Shown piece by piece: positions 45,578 to 54,213 of a DNA stretch of 64,000 bases (positions within the stretch are counted from its first letter, which is position 1; each line of letters begins with the position of its first letter). A model generated the notes under the pieces. It was given only the letters and a program-made list of their open reading frames with translations, ran no database searches and had not been told where the DNA came from. The translations under genes were made by a program, and so were the position numbers. The stretch lies in assembly GCF_000622085.1 (NCBI RefSeq), contig NZ_JHWL01000014.1, positions 1 through 64,000 on the forward strand. Reading direction: 5' to 3'. This stretch comes from Butyrivibrio proteoclasticus P6B7 (GTDB lineage Bacteria; Bacillota; Clostridia; Lachnospirales; Lachnospiraceae).

Positions 45578-47026
45578 TCATCTGTTGGAAATAGTGATAA
45601 GTGTATACTGTCCACTGGAATCGTATCCAAGCCTGTTAACGCTGCCGTCATGGGTATTTACAGCATACATAAGTCCTGTATTAGTCCTTGTACCATCATT
45701 CCTGACATGCTGTTCGATGATAACGTAGTATTCACCGGCACCAGCAATCTCAATATCAGAGTTGTAGATGTATTCATAATGACCATCCACGCCTCTTACC
45801 TTGCCACTGGTATCAAGAAGGATATCCAGTCTCACAAGGGTATTAACAAGGTTATTAACGGCCTGCTCAGTAGTTACAAGCCTTGTATAAACAAGATGAT
45901 ATTCTCTTTCTACAATCTCACTGCAGTTACCTTCGCTGTCGTAAGCAATGAACTTAAAGGTCGATGTTCCAACAGGCATGGTAATTGGTGAAATGTACTG
46001 CTTGGACTCCATATCAGGGTCAGATCCATCTGTTGTATAGAAGATCGTACATCCAGCATCGCACACAGCAACAATCATGGTGTTCTGGTTGTACTCTCCG
46101 CTGGCTTCCATGATCTCAGGAGCTGAAGGCATTCCCTTCTCAATAACGAAGGTCCTCTCCACAACTGTGCTTGGAATACTATAATCTCCGATACATACAG
46201 CCTTTATAGTATATTCTCCCTCTGTATCAAGCACAATCTCATTCTCATACAGAATACTTGAATCACTTGGAGAATCCTCATTAACTGTGTAATAGATACT
46301 GTAATTCTTACCTGATGGATCACTGATACTTACTGATATTCCAGCATCATAGGTGCCAGATTCCAAAGAAAATATCGGTGATGAAGGAACATACTTATTA
46401 TGAAGCCCTTGAACTGTCACATTATCCGAGCCATCAAAAAGAGCTGTTATCTTGTCATATTCGCCGTTTTGCTCATAAATAGAAACGATACTCTCATAGG
46501 CGTTAAGAATATCATCTTCACTGGCAGAGCTTGAGGATGCAATAGATAAAAGCGTATCAATTGCAGAAGCCTCATCATTGTTCTCCAGATAATAATCAGC
46601 AAGTCTAAATGCAATGTCCGAATTAGATGGATGAGCTTTGTAGCCTTCTACAAGATACTCAATAGCTTCGTCCATATTGCCTGCCTTGCGCTCCTTCTGA
46701 GCCAGATTCATGTAATAGGACGCATTCTTGGTAAATAGGCTATTATATGCAATAACAAATAAGATAATCAGTACAAGTACACCACAAAAAGCCATAATGA
46801 GAGGCTTTCTCTCAAATATGGCTTTGATCATCTTTTCTATCTTTTCTTTGCGTTCTCTTTTGATTCGCTCTTCTTTGTTAAGCTCATCCGCAAGCCCTAG
46901 AAGAGTTTCATCAATCTGATTCTGTACTTCTGGCTCAAATTCCGGCACAAAGTTAATCTCTGTACCACACTTGTCGCAATACATGTGCCCTTCTGGAATC
47001 TCGAGCCCACAATTTGGACATTTCAT
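45578..47026 (-). CDS. Zinc-ribbon membrane protein with TPR and CHB_HEX-like domains
   Basis: A 482-residue protein. Its N-terminal zinc ribbon has Cys3, Cys6, Cys17 and Cys20; a charged coiled segment (about 45-70) and one membrane helix (about 74-97) follow. Next are TPR-like repeats (YYMNLAQKERKAGNMDEAIE, DIAFRLADYYLENNDEASA) and two chitobiase C-terminal-like beta modules (YYTVNEDSPSDSSILYENE and IFYTTDGSDPDMESKQYISP), then a C-terminal domain of unknown type. The ribbon is predicted inside and the rest outside. It shares the ribbon-helix-exported-domain plan with the four genes at 54214-62648 but not their domains. folD is 13 bases upstream. Confidence 0.8.
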   Translation of the reverse strand: MKCPNCGLEIPEGHMYCDKCGTEINFVPEFEPEVQNQIDETLLGLADELNKEERIKRERKEKIEKMIKAIFERKPLIMAFCGVLVLIILFVIAYNSLFTKNASYYMNLAQKERKAGNMDEAIEYLVEGYKAHPSNSDIAFRLADYYLENNDEASAIDTLLSIASSSSASEDDILNAYESIVSIYEQNGEYDKITALFDGSDNVTVQGLHNKYVPSSPIFSLESGTYDAGISVSISDPSGKNYSIYYTVNEDSPSDSSILYENEIVLDTEGEYTIKAVCIGDYSIPSTVVERTFVIEKGMPSAPEIMEASGEYNQNTMIVAVCDAGCTIFYTTDGSDPDMESKQYISPITMPVGTSTFKFIAYDSEGNCSEIVEREYHLVYTRLVTTEQAVNNLVNTLVRLDILLDTSGKVRGVDGHYEYIYNSDIEIAGAGEYYVIIEQHVRNDGTRTNTGLMYAVNTHDGSVNRLGYDSSGQYTLITISNR

Positions 47027-47039
47027 CTTATCACCGTTT

Positions 47040-47894
47040 TCATTCGCGCATTAGAGCTGCTTCATAGCAGTTATTCATAAGCATAGCGATGGTCATAGGA
47101 CCAACTCCTCCAGGAACTGGAGTAATGGCCTTAACCTTGGATACGACGTTCTCATAGTCAACATCGCCGCAAAGCTTACCATCATCCATGCGGTTGATAC
47201 CAACGTCAATGATAACCGCTCCCTCTTTTACCTGATGAGCCTTGATCATCTTAGGTCTTCCTACAGCAGCGATGATAACATCACTTTCAAGAAGCACCTG
47301 GTCAAGGTCCGCAGTCTTGGAGTGAGCCACTGTTACAGTAGCGTTCTCTCTAAGAAGCAAAAGAGCCATTGGCTTACCTACAATGTTGGATCTGCCCACC
47401 ACAGTGCATCTCTTACCTGTAAGATCCAGGTCAGGTACACCTCTTTTAAGAAGCTGAATAACTCCAGCTGGAGTACAGGATACAAATCCTCTTTCTCCAA
47501 TGCAAAGAGCTCCAACGTTCATAGGATGGAAACCATCTACATCCTTGGATGGATCAATTCTGTCAATGACAGTCTTCTCATCTATATGCTTAGGTAAAGG
47601 CATCTGCACAAGAATTCCATCAACATCAGCTCTTTTATTGAGCTCATCTATAAGCTCAAGGAGCTTATCCTGAGTAGTATCCTCAGGAAGCTCATAGGAA
47701 AGTGAGTTAAAGCCAACGTACTCACAGGCCTTCTTCTTGTTGCGTACATATACCTTAGATGCAGGATCCTCTCCTACAATTATAACAGCAAGAGTTACCT
47801 CTTTTCCTTTTTCTTTTAAAAGAGCTGTCTTTTCCCTGATCTCATCCTTGATCTGCTGAGAAATAGCCTTACCATCTATTATTACTGCACTCAT
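47040..47894 (-). CDS. folD: Methylene-THF dehydrogenase / methenyl-THF cyclohydrolase
   Basis: A 284-residue bifunctional folate enzyme. Conserved segments are KVYVRNKKKACEYVGF (catalytic Lys and Tyr), DGILVQMPLPKHI, the NADP-binding VVGRSNIVGKPMALLLL and TPVPGGVGPMTIAML. It provides 10-formyl-THF or methylene-THF together with the formate-THF ligase encoded just upstream. GGAG lies about eight bases before the ATG. Confidence 0.96.
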   Translation of the reverse strand: MSAVIIDGKAISQQIKDEIREKTALLKEKGKEVTLAVIIVGEDPASKVYVRNKKKACEYVGFNSLSYELPEDTTQDKLLELIDELNKRADVDGILVQMPLPKHIDEKTVIDRIDPSKDVDGFHPMNVGALCIGERGFVSCTPAGVIQLLKRGVPDLDLTGKRCTVVGRSNIVGKPMALLLLRENATVTVAHSKTADLDQVLLESDVIIAAVGRPKMIKAHQVKEGAVIIDVGINRMDDGKLCGDVDYENVVSKVKAITPVPGGVGPMTIAMLMNNCYEAALMRE

Positions 47895-47961
47895 TTAATT
47901 CTCCAAACTAATTTAATAATTATATCGTGATATACGGATTGGTCCGCTTTAACTCTAATGA

Positions 47962-49641
47962 TCAGAAGAGACCTGTGATCTTGCCGTTCTCATCCACATC
48001 AATATCATAAGCTGCTGGATGCTTAGGAAGTCCAGGCATTGTCATGATTGATCCTGTAAGAGCAACTACAAAGCCGGCACCAGCTGATACGTATACTTCT
48101 CTAACTGAAAGTGTATAGCCTGTTGGTCTTCCAAGAAGTGTAGGATCATCAGAAAGTGAATACTGAGTCTTAGCCATACATACAGGGAGCTTACCAAAGC
48201 CCATTTCCTCGATCTTAGCAAGCTGCTTAGCTGCTGATGGAGCAAAGTTAACACCATCTGCACCGTAGATCTTAGTAGCTACTGCCTCGATCTTATCCTT
48301 AAGTGGCATATCATCAGGATAGATTGGAGCATAGTGGCTCTCTTTATTCTCAAGGGTATTGATAACAGCCTTAGCAAGAGCCTCTCCACCTTCTCCGCCT
48401 TTAGCCCAAACTTCTGAAAGGGCGAAGTCGCAGTTTCTCTCTTCGCAGAACTGTCTTACATACTCTGTCTCTGCCTCAGTATCTGTAAGGAAGGCATTGA
48501 GAGTAACAACTACTGGAACACCATACTGCTGAATGTTCTCGATGTGCTTCTCAAGGTTAACGATACCCTTCTTAAGAGCCTCAAGATTCTCTTCTCCAAG
48601 ATTCTTCTTGTCTACACCGCCATTGTACTTAAGAGCTCTGATAGTAGCCACAAGTACAACTGCATCTGGCTTAAGGCCAGCCATACGGCACTTGATATCA
48701 AGGAACTTCTCAGCTCCAAGGTCTGCACCAAAGCCTGCCTCTGTAACAGCGATATCTGCCATTCCAAGAGCTGTCTTAGTAGCACGAACTGAGTTACAAC
48801 CATGAGCGATATTAGCAAATGGTCCACCATGTACAAATACAGGTGTGTGCTCAAGGGTCTGAACAAGGTTAGGCTTAATAGCATCCTTTAAAAGAGCTGC
48901 CATAGAGCCAACAGCGTGAAGGTCACCAGCTGTAACAGGCTCTCCATCTCTTGTGTAAGCTACGATAATTCTTGAAAGTCTGTCCTTAAGATCCTTCATA
49001 TCATCTGCAAGGCAGAGAATAGCCATGATCTCAGAAGCAACTGTAATAACAAAGTGATCCTCTCTAGGAACACCGTCAGCCTTGGCTCCAAGACCTACAA
49101 CGATGTTACGAAGAGCTCTGTCGTTCATATCTACAGCTCTTTTCCAAATGATCTGTCTTGTATCGATACCAAGCTCATTGCCCTGCTGAATATGATTATC
49201 AATAATAGCCGCAAGCAGGTTATTAGCAGCTGTGATAGCGTGGAAATCACCGGTAAAGTGAAGGTTAATATCTTCCATAGGAACAACCTGAGCGTATCCG
49301 CCGCCGGCAGCTCCACCCTTAATACCAAAGCAAGGTCCAAGGGAAGGCTCACGAAGTGCAATAACAGTCTTCTTACCAAGTCTGTTAAGGGCATCTCCAA
49401 GACCAATACTTGTTGTTGTCTTGCCTTCTCCGGCAGGTGTTGGGTTGATGGCAGTTACAAGAACAAGCTTGCCCTTATTCTTATTGTCTTCTGCCTTTTT
49501 AAGGAATTCTTCAGTCAGTTTAGCCTTATATTTGCCATAGAATTCGAGATCATCCTCTGCAATGTCCATTCTTGCAGCAACGTCTCTAATGTGAAGCATT
49601 TTTGCTTCCTGTGCGATTTCAATGTCACTCTTTACAGCCAT
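47962..49641 (-). CDS. fhs: Formate-tetrahydrofolate ligase
   Basis: A 559-residue ATP-dependent enzyme that forms 10-formyl-THF from formate. The P-loop [18 protein letters not shown] and the conserved [17 protein letters not shown] and GLPKHPAA segments are present. The start at 49641 ([11 protein letters not shown]) gives the normal family length and has GAGGAG five bases upstream; an earlier in-frame codon would add a Cys/Arg-rich stretch not found in the family. It precedes folD on the same strand. Confidence 0.96.
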   Translation of the reverse strand: MAVKSDIEIAQEAKMLHIRDVAARMDIAEDDLEFYGKYKAKLTEEFLKKAEDNKNKGKLVLVTAINPTPAGEGKTTTSIGLGDALNRLGKKTVIALREPSLGPCFGIKGGAAGGGYAQVVPMEDINLHFTGDFHAITAANNLLAAIIDNHIQQGNELGIDTRQIIWKRAVDMNDRALRNIVVGLGAKADGVPREDHFVITVASEIMAILCLADDMKDLKDRLSRIIVAYTRDGEPVTAGDLHAVGSMAALLKDAIKPNLVQTLEHTPVFVHGGPFANIAHGCNSVRATKTALGMADIAVTEAGFGADLGAEKFLDIKCRMAGLKPDAVVLVATIRALKYNGGVDKKNLGEENLEALKKGIVNLEKHIENIQQYGVPVVVTLNAFLTDTEAETEYVRQFCEERNCDFALSEVWAKGGEGGEALAKAVINTLENKESHYAPIYPDDMPLKDKIEAVATKIYGADGVNFAPSAAKQLAKIEEMGFGKLPVCMAKTQYSLSDDPTLLGRPTGYTLSVREVYVSAGAGFVVALTGSIMTMPGLPKHPAAYDIDVDENGKITGLF

Positions 49642-49687
49642 TTCTACTCCTCTTCCGCGGCATCTCCCGCAACAAAACAATTAATTA

Positions 49688-52519
49688 CTACAAACCCAGA
49701 TTATTAACCAGCTCATCAAATTCCGGTTTAGTCATAAGAATTTTTCTTGGCTTAGTGCCCTCCTCATCTCCAACTACGCCTGCCTCGCAGAGCTGATCCA
49801 TGATCCTGGCCGCTCTGTTAAAGCCAATCTTAAAGGCGCGCTGAAGCATACCTATAGATGCTTTATCTTTTTCTATGATGATGTTACCTGCATCAACGAA
49901 ATATTCGTCTCTTGCAGAATCTGAGTCTCCCATTGAAGATCCTGAACCGGACTGAGTCTGAAGGTTCTTGATCTGTTCCTCAATTTCCTGGCTATAAGTT
50001 GATACAGTGCCCTGCTTACGAAGGAAATCAGTAACCTCCTGAACTTCCTTATCTGAAACAAAGGCGCCCTGTACTCTGGCGGGCTTGGTGTAGCCTTGTG
50101 GGTAAAAGAGCATATCTCCTTTACCAAGAAGCTTCTCAGCACCGGTAATATCAAGGATTGTTCTTGAATCAACACCACTGGATACCGCGAATGCTATTCT
50201 ACTAGGCATATTGGCCTTAATAAGACCAGTAATAACGTCAACTGAAGGTCTCTGAGTAGCAATGATAAGATGAATACCTGCAGCACGGGCAAGCTGAGTA
50301 AGTCTGCAGATAGCATCCTCAACCTCAGAGGCTGATACCATCATAAGGTCCGCAAGCTCATCTACGATAACAACGATCTGAGGCATTACTGTCATATCGT
50401 CATCAGAAGAAGCCTCTGCCATCTTGTTATAGCCCTTAAGGTCACGTACTCCTGCGTCGGCAAACTTCTTATATCTGTTGGTCATCTCGGCAACAGCCCA
50501 GTTAAGAGCAGCTGCAGCCTTCTTAGGATCAGTAACTACAGGGATCATAAGATGTGGAATGCCGTTGTAAACACTAAGCTCTACAATCTTAGGATCGATC
50601 ATGATCATCTGAACCTCTTCAGGCTTGGACTTATATATAAGGCTCATGATGATAGTATTGATGCAGACAGACTTACCAGATCCTGTAGCACCAGCAATAA
50701 GAAGGTGTGGCATCTTGGCAATATCTGTAACTACAGTCTTTCCTGCAATATCTTTACCTACTGCAAAGGCAAGCTTGGATGAGAAGTTCTTGTATTCGCT
50801 GGATTCAAGAAGGTCACGGAGCTTAACAGCTGTGTTCTCCTTATTAGGAACCTCAATACCTACAGCGGCCTTACCAGGAATAGGTGCCTCTATTCTGATA
50901 TCGCTGGCGGCAAGGTTCATCTTAATATCATCAGAAAGATTAACGATCTTACTGACTCTGACTCCCGCCTCAGGCTGAAGCTCAAATCTTGTTACAGCAG
51001 GGCCCTGACTAATGTCCGTTACAGTGGCATTAACTCCAAAGGTTGCAAGAATATCCTGAAGTTTAAGGGCTGTCTCCTTGAGCTGCTTGGCAGAATCTGC
51101 ATTCTTGTTCTTGGTACCCTTTTCCAAAAGACTGATAGGTGGGAATACATATTTCTTAGGTATCTGTCTTTTATGCTCTTCAATGCTCTTCTCAAGACCA
51201 GGACTTGTGGTGACAGGTCTGTTTGAAGAGGATAAAGAATCAAGTGTAGAGCTGGATGATGCATTCTGGCTAATCTGAGTAGCCTTGTTAGAGGATGGTC
51301 CAATATGATCCTGAGCATGAACTACATAATCACCATTCATGCCATTTCCAAGGTGCTCAGCGTGAACTGGCACATCTGGAAGGATATCCTCTTCATCTCT
51401 TGATGAATCCTTAGCCACAAGCTTATTCCAGGACTTGTTAAGCTCTTCAACGTTGTTACCGGTGGAAATCACTGGCTGCTCCTCACGAACAGGCTCAGAA
51501 TAATCCTCTTCCTCCTCATCTTCAATGTCATCATTCATGCCATGAATCCTAGGAGAAGTCACGAATACTCTCTGACCATCAGGCTCAACGTCTGTCTCTA
51601 TCTTCTTGTTAAGAACGATCTCGTGAATATCATCAGAAATATCCTCATCCGGGATAAATACGTTCTTGGCTTCATCCCCTGTGTGAATCTTGATCTGATG
51701 TGTATCATCGCTTTCCTCATCCTCCTTGGAAAGCTCCGTATCTATCATTACGCCGCTAACCTTCTTCTCCATTCGAAGGATCTTTTCATCCTCCTTCTGT
51801 TCCAGAAGAAGACGCTTCTCTTCCTCGATCTCAGCCCTTCTCTGTTCCATTTTCTCTCTATGTCTCTCGGCATAGTCTCTTAAATTGGCTGAATCCTCTC
51901 TTGTTCTCTCAATAATCTTCTTACCGCCCTTTTTAAGACCACCAACAAAAGAGTGCTCAGTAAATACTACAAGTGAGGCAATTCCTACAAGGAGGAGCAA
52001 AAGAGCTGTTCCTGCCAGGGAAAGATACTTGTAGCTAAGGTAAGCAAAGCTTCCTCCAAAGGCACCACCACCATTACGAGCAACCTTGCAGGCATTATAG
52101 ATGTTAAACAGATTGTAAGCCTCCATTGTCTGGACTCTGCCTGCTAAAAGCTCTGCAATTATTCCAATGATAAGAAAGATGATAATACCGGATACAATCT
52201 TACGGATTGCTGCATTAGATGCAAAGTTGGCTATAGCTATAACCACAGAAAGAAGCGCCACGATAGGCGCAATATAGGCTGTAATGCCAAAAAGACCAAA
52301 TAAAACCGAACTTAGGAAATTGCCGAATTTACCGCAAAGACCAAAATTGCAAAGAAAGAGAAACACAGTAACTGCGATTACTGCAATAACTATAATCTCG
52401 CTTCTAAGAGAATAATCAAATGTAGAATCATCTGGTCTTGGGCTGCGAGGAGCCTTGGACCTGGTCTGACTCTTCCCTTTTGATTTAGATGATGATCGTC
52501 CCCTACTTGATGCTGCCAT
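49688..52519 (-). CDS. ftsK: DNA translocase FtsK/SpoIIIE
   Basis: A 943-residue septal DNA pump. Four or five N-terminal helices anchor it in the membrane, then an acidic and Ser-rich linker of about 300 residues precedes the motor (HLLIAGATGSGKSVCINTII as Walker A, VVIVDELADLMM as Walker B). A C-terminal winged-helix gamma domain (SIGMLQRAFKIGFNRAARIM) reads orienting sequences. The linker carries a predicted coiled-coil stretch rich in Glu/Arg (about 215-255). GGGGAAATAA precedes the ATG. A divergent promoter pair lies upstream. Confidence 0.95.
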   Translation of the reverse strand: MAASSRGRSSSKSKGKSQTRSKAPRSPRPDDSTFDYSLRSEIIVIAVIAVTVFLFLCNFGLCGKFGNFLSSVLFGLFGITAYIAPIVALLSVVIAIANFASNAAIRKIVSGIIIFLIIGIIAELLAGRVQTMEAYNLFNIYNACKVARNGGGAFGGSFAYLSYKYLSLAGTALLLLLVGIASLVVFTEHSFVGGLKKGGKKIIERTREDSANLRDYAERHREKMEQRRAEIEEEKRLLLEQKEDEKILRMEKKVSGVMIDTELSKEDEESDDTHQIKIHTGDEAKNVFIPDEDISDDIHEIVLNKKIETDVEPDGQRVFVTSPRIHGMNDDIEDEEEEDYSEPVREEQPVISTGNNVEELNKSWNKLVAKDSSRDEEDILPDVPVHAEHLGNGMNGDYVVHAQDHIGPSSNKATQISQNASSSSTLDSLSSSNRPVTTSPGLEKSIEEHKRQIPKKYVFPPISLLEKGTKNKNADSAKQLKETALKLQDILATFGVNATVTDISQGPAVTRFELQPEAGVRVSKIVNLSDDIKMNLAASDIRIEAPIPGKAAVGIEVPNKENTAVKLRDLLESSEYKNFSSKLAFAVGKDIAGKTVVTDIAKMPHLLIAGATGSGKSVCINTIIMSLIYKSKPEEVQMIMIDPKIVELSVYNGIPHLMIPVVTDPKKAAAALNWAVAEMTNRYKKFADAGVRDLKGYNKMAEASSDDDMTVMPQIVVIVDELADLMMVSASEVEDAICRLTQLARAAGIHLIIATQRPSVDVITGLIKANMPSRIAFAVSSGVDSRTILDITGAEKLLGKGDMLFYPQGYTKPARVQGAFVSDKEVQEVTDFLRKQGTVSTYSQEIEEQIKNLQTQSGSGSSMGDSDSARDEYFVDAGNIIIEKDKASIGMLQRAFKIGFNRAARIMDQLCEAGVVGDEEGTKPRKILMTKPEFDELVNNLGL

Positions 52520-52604
52520 TTATTTCCCCATAAACAAAACTATTATCTAAATTTCGTCTGAATGTAGTAAAATTCAATAACTATCCTATAAACAGACCCT
52601 AAAC

Positions 52605-52637
52605 AGTATACCATTTTTAAGTGCTTTATGCTATACT
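52605..52637. promoter_or_regulatory. Back-to-back extended -10 promoters for ftsK (-) and 52685 gene (+)
   Basis: TGGTATACT reads on the minus strand (-10 at 52605-52610) and TGCTATACT on the plus strand (-10 at 52632-52637). The -35 space of each overlaps the other's -10. Neither has a good -35 hexamer, as is usual for extended -10 promoters. Confidence 0.5.
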
Positions 52638-52684
52638 AACAACTGATTTTAAAAGTAACGTGTTTATTTCAAAAGGAGACAATA

Positions 52685-53254
52685 ATGGAATTTAAGCAGG
52701 AATTAGAGACTGGCTCTTTTAAAATTGTCAGTAATTCAGAATCAGCGCTTAAGATCAGAGAAGTTGCTGAGAAGTGCAGACTTGTTAAGTCTGACACTGG
52801 CGTAAAGGTAGAGCTTGCTTATACAGGCCCTCACGCCAGCAAATATATGCAGTATTTAGAGAAACACAAGGATGAGCTTACCAAGTACCTCCTCAACCCA
52901 GATGAGGCTACTTTATTCGAGTGGATGGAGACATCTCACCAGACTCCAACTTCTCTTAAGAAGCACGAGAAGGAAAAGCTTATCCTCTATGTTAACTTTG
53001 ATCCAGATTCACGTATCATGTTAACAGGTATCGCAGATGAGAACATCACATTAAAGCTTGGTGCACCACTTATGGAGCTCAATATCGATGATCTTTCCCG
53101 CGACCAGTTCAAGCTCAGGATTTATGATATGCTTCTTCTTGCAGATGAGATTGCTGTACTTATGGGCAACGTTGATCTTCGCAAGATGGCTAATATCCAG
53201 ATTGTTAAGACTTATCTTACAGAGATCTATGACAAGTTCCACGAGAATCCATAA
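52685..53254 (+). CDS. Cytosolic protein of unknown function
   Basis: A 189-residue protein that I do not recognise. It is charged and has no signal peptide or membrane helix. It appears alpha/beta: an N-terminal helical segment (SALKIREVAEKCRLV), a Lys-rich middle (SLKKHEKEKLILYVNFDPDS) and a C-terminal helical half (RDQFKLRIYDMLLLADEIAVL). AAGGAG lies seven bases before the ATG, and an extended -10 promoter is visible. It is monocistronic, between ftsK (divergent) and proB (convergent, sharing a terminator). Confidence 0.8.
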   Translation: MEFKQELETGSFKIVSNSESALKIREVAEKCRLVKSDTGVKVELAYTGPHASKYMQYLEKHKDELTKYLLNPDEATLFEWMETSHQTPTSLKKHEKEKLILYVNFDPDSRIMLTGIADENITLKLGAPLMELNIDDLSRDQFKLRIYDMLLLADEIAVLMGNVDLRKMANIQIVKTYLTEIYDKFHENP

Positions 53255-53283
53255 TCTCTAAATTGATATATTTCAAGCATAAT

Positions 53284-53314
53284 AAAAGCAAGGGTTTAAC
53301 TACCCTTGCTTTTT
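53284..53314. terminator. Bidirectional terminator between the 52685 gene and proB
   Basis: AAAAGCAAGGGT pairs with ACCCTTGCTTTT across a six-base loop, with a T-tract on the plus side and A-tract (T on minus) on the other. It serves both convergent genes. Confidence 0.85.
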
Positions 53315-53319
53315 ATATT

Positions 53320-54120
53320 TCATATTTCTTTTGCCACAAATAATGTGCCAACCTTCTTCTTATCAATGATGTCATAAAGCATCTCAGGATGCTTACCATT
53401 AGTGATCAGCACGTCAATTCCGTTCTTGGTTGCAAGTTCAGCAGCCTCAAGCTTGGTGATCATGCCGCCTGTTCCTCTGTTAGAGCCAGATCCGGATGCA
53501 ACTCCCTTAAGCTCATCTGTGATCTCTTCTACCCTGCTGATAAGTTTGGCACTTGGATCACTACTTGGATTGCCATCATAGAGTCCATCGATATCTGAAA
53601 AGATAATAAGCTTGCAGGCATTGCAGAACACTGCAACAAGGGCTGAAAGCATATCATTATCTGAGAATAATTTCTTTTCTGATTCAATCTCTGCATGGCT
53701 GACAGAGTCGTTCTCATTAACAATAGGAATGATATGATTCTCTAAAAGAGCATCGAAGGTATTCTTAAGGTTCTCGCTTCTGACTTGATCTGTAAGATCA
53801 TCATTATCAAGAAGGATCTGTCCCACCATTCTGTTGTACTCACCAAAGAACTTATCATACAGATGCATGAGCTCTGTCTGACCAACAGATGCGGCAGCCT
53901 GCTTCATCTTGATTTCTTTAGGCTTTTGAGCAAGTCTCATCTTGTTAGCACCAACGGCAATGGCTCCAGATGATACCAGCACCAGGTCATAGCCCATATT
54001 CTCAGCTCCTGCCAAAGCTCTGCAGAGGTGATCCATGGTCCTGATGTCGATGTTACCGTTCTCATCAGTTAATGTAGATGTTCCAACCTTAACAACAATC
54101 CTTTTCTTACTGACACTCAT
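53320..54120 (-). CDS. proB: Glutamate 5-kinase, short form without PUA domain
   Basis: A 266-residue amino acid kinase that phosphorylates glutamate for proline synthesis. The N-terminal IVVKVGTSTLTDENG, LVSSGAIAVGANKM, QILLDNDDLTD, and the NENDSVSHAEIE and GTGGMITKLEAAELA segments are intact. The usual C-terminal PUA domain (about 100 residues) is absent; short forms are known in other bacteria. Its partner proA is about 28 kb away. The start has a GGGGAGAATATT stretch upstream. Confidence 0.93.
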   Translation of the reverse strand: MSVSKKRIVVKVGTSTLTDENGNIDIRTMDHLCRALAGAENMGYDLVLVSSGAIAVGANKMRLAQKPKEIKMKQAAASVGQTELMHLYDKFFGEYNRMVGQILLDNDDLTDQVRSENLKNTFDALLENHIIPIVNENDSVSHAEIESEKKLFSDNDMLSALVAVFCNACKLIIFSDIDGLYDGNPSSDPSAKLISRVEEITDELKGVASGSGSNRGTGGMITKLEAAELATKNGIDVLITNGKHPEMLYDIIDKKKVGTLFVAKEI

Positions 54121-54213
54121 AATATTCTCCCCACGTTATAAACCTGTCTATGACAGTTCTTTTACCTCATAAAGGTCCGTTAATATGAATGATAGCCAAG
54201 TTTAAGACATAAA

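Noticed and set aside
53320..54120. Truncated proB pseudogene
   Set aside because: The kinase domain is complete and ends naturally at 266 residues; only the optional PUA domain is missing.
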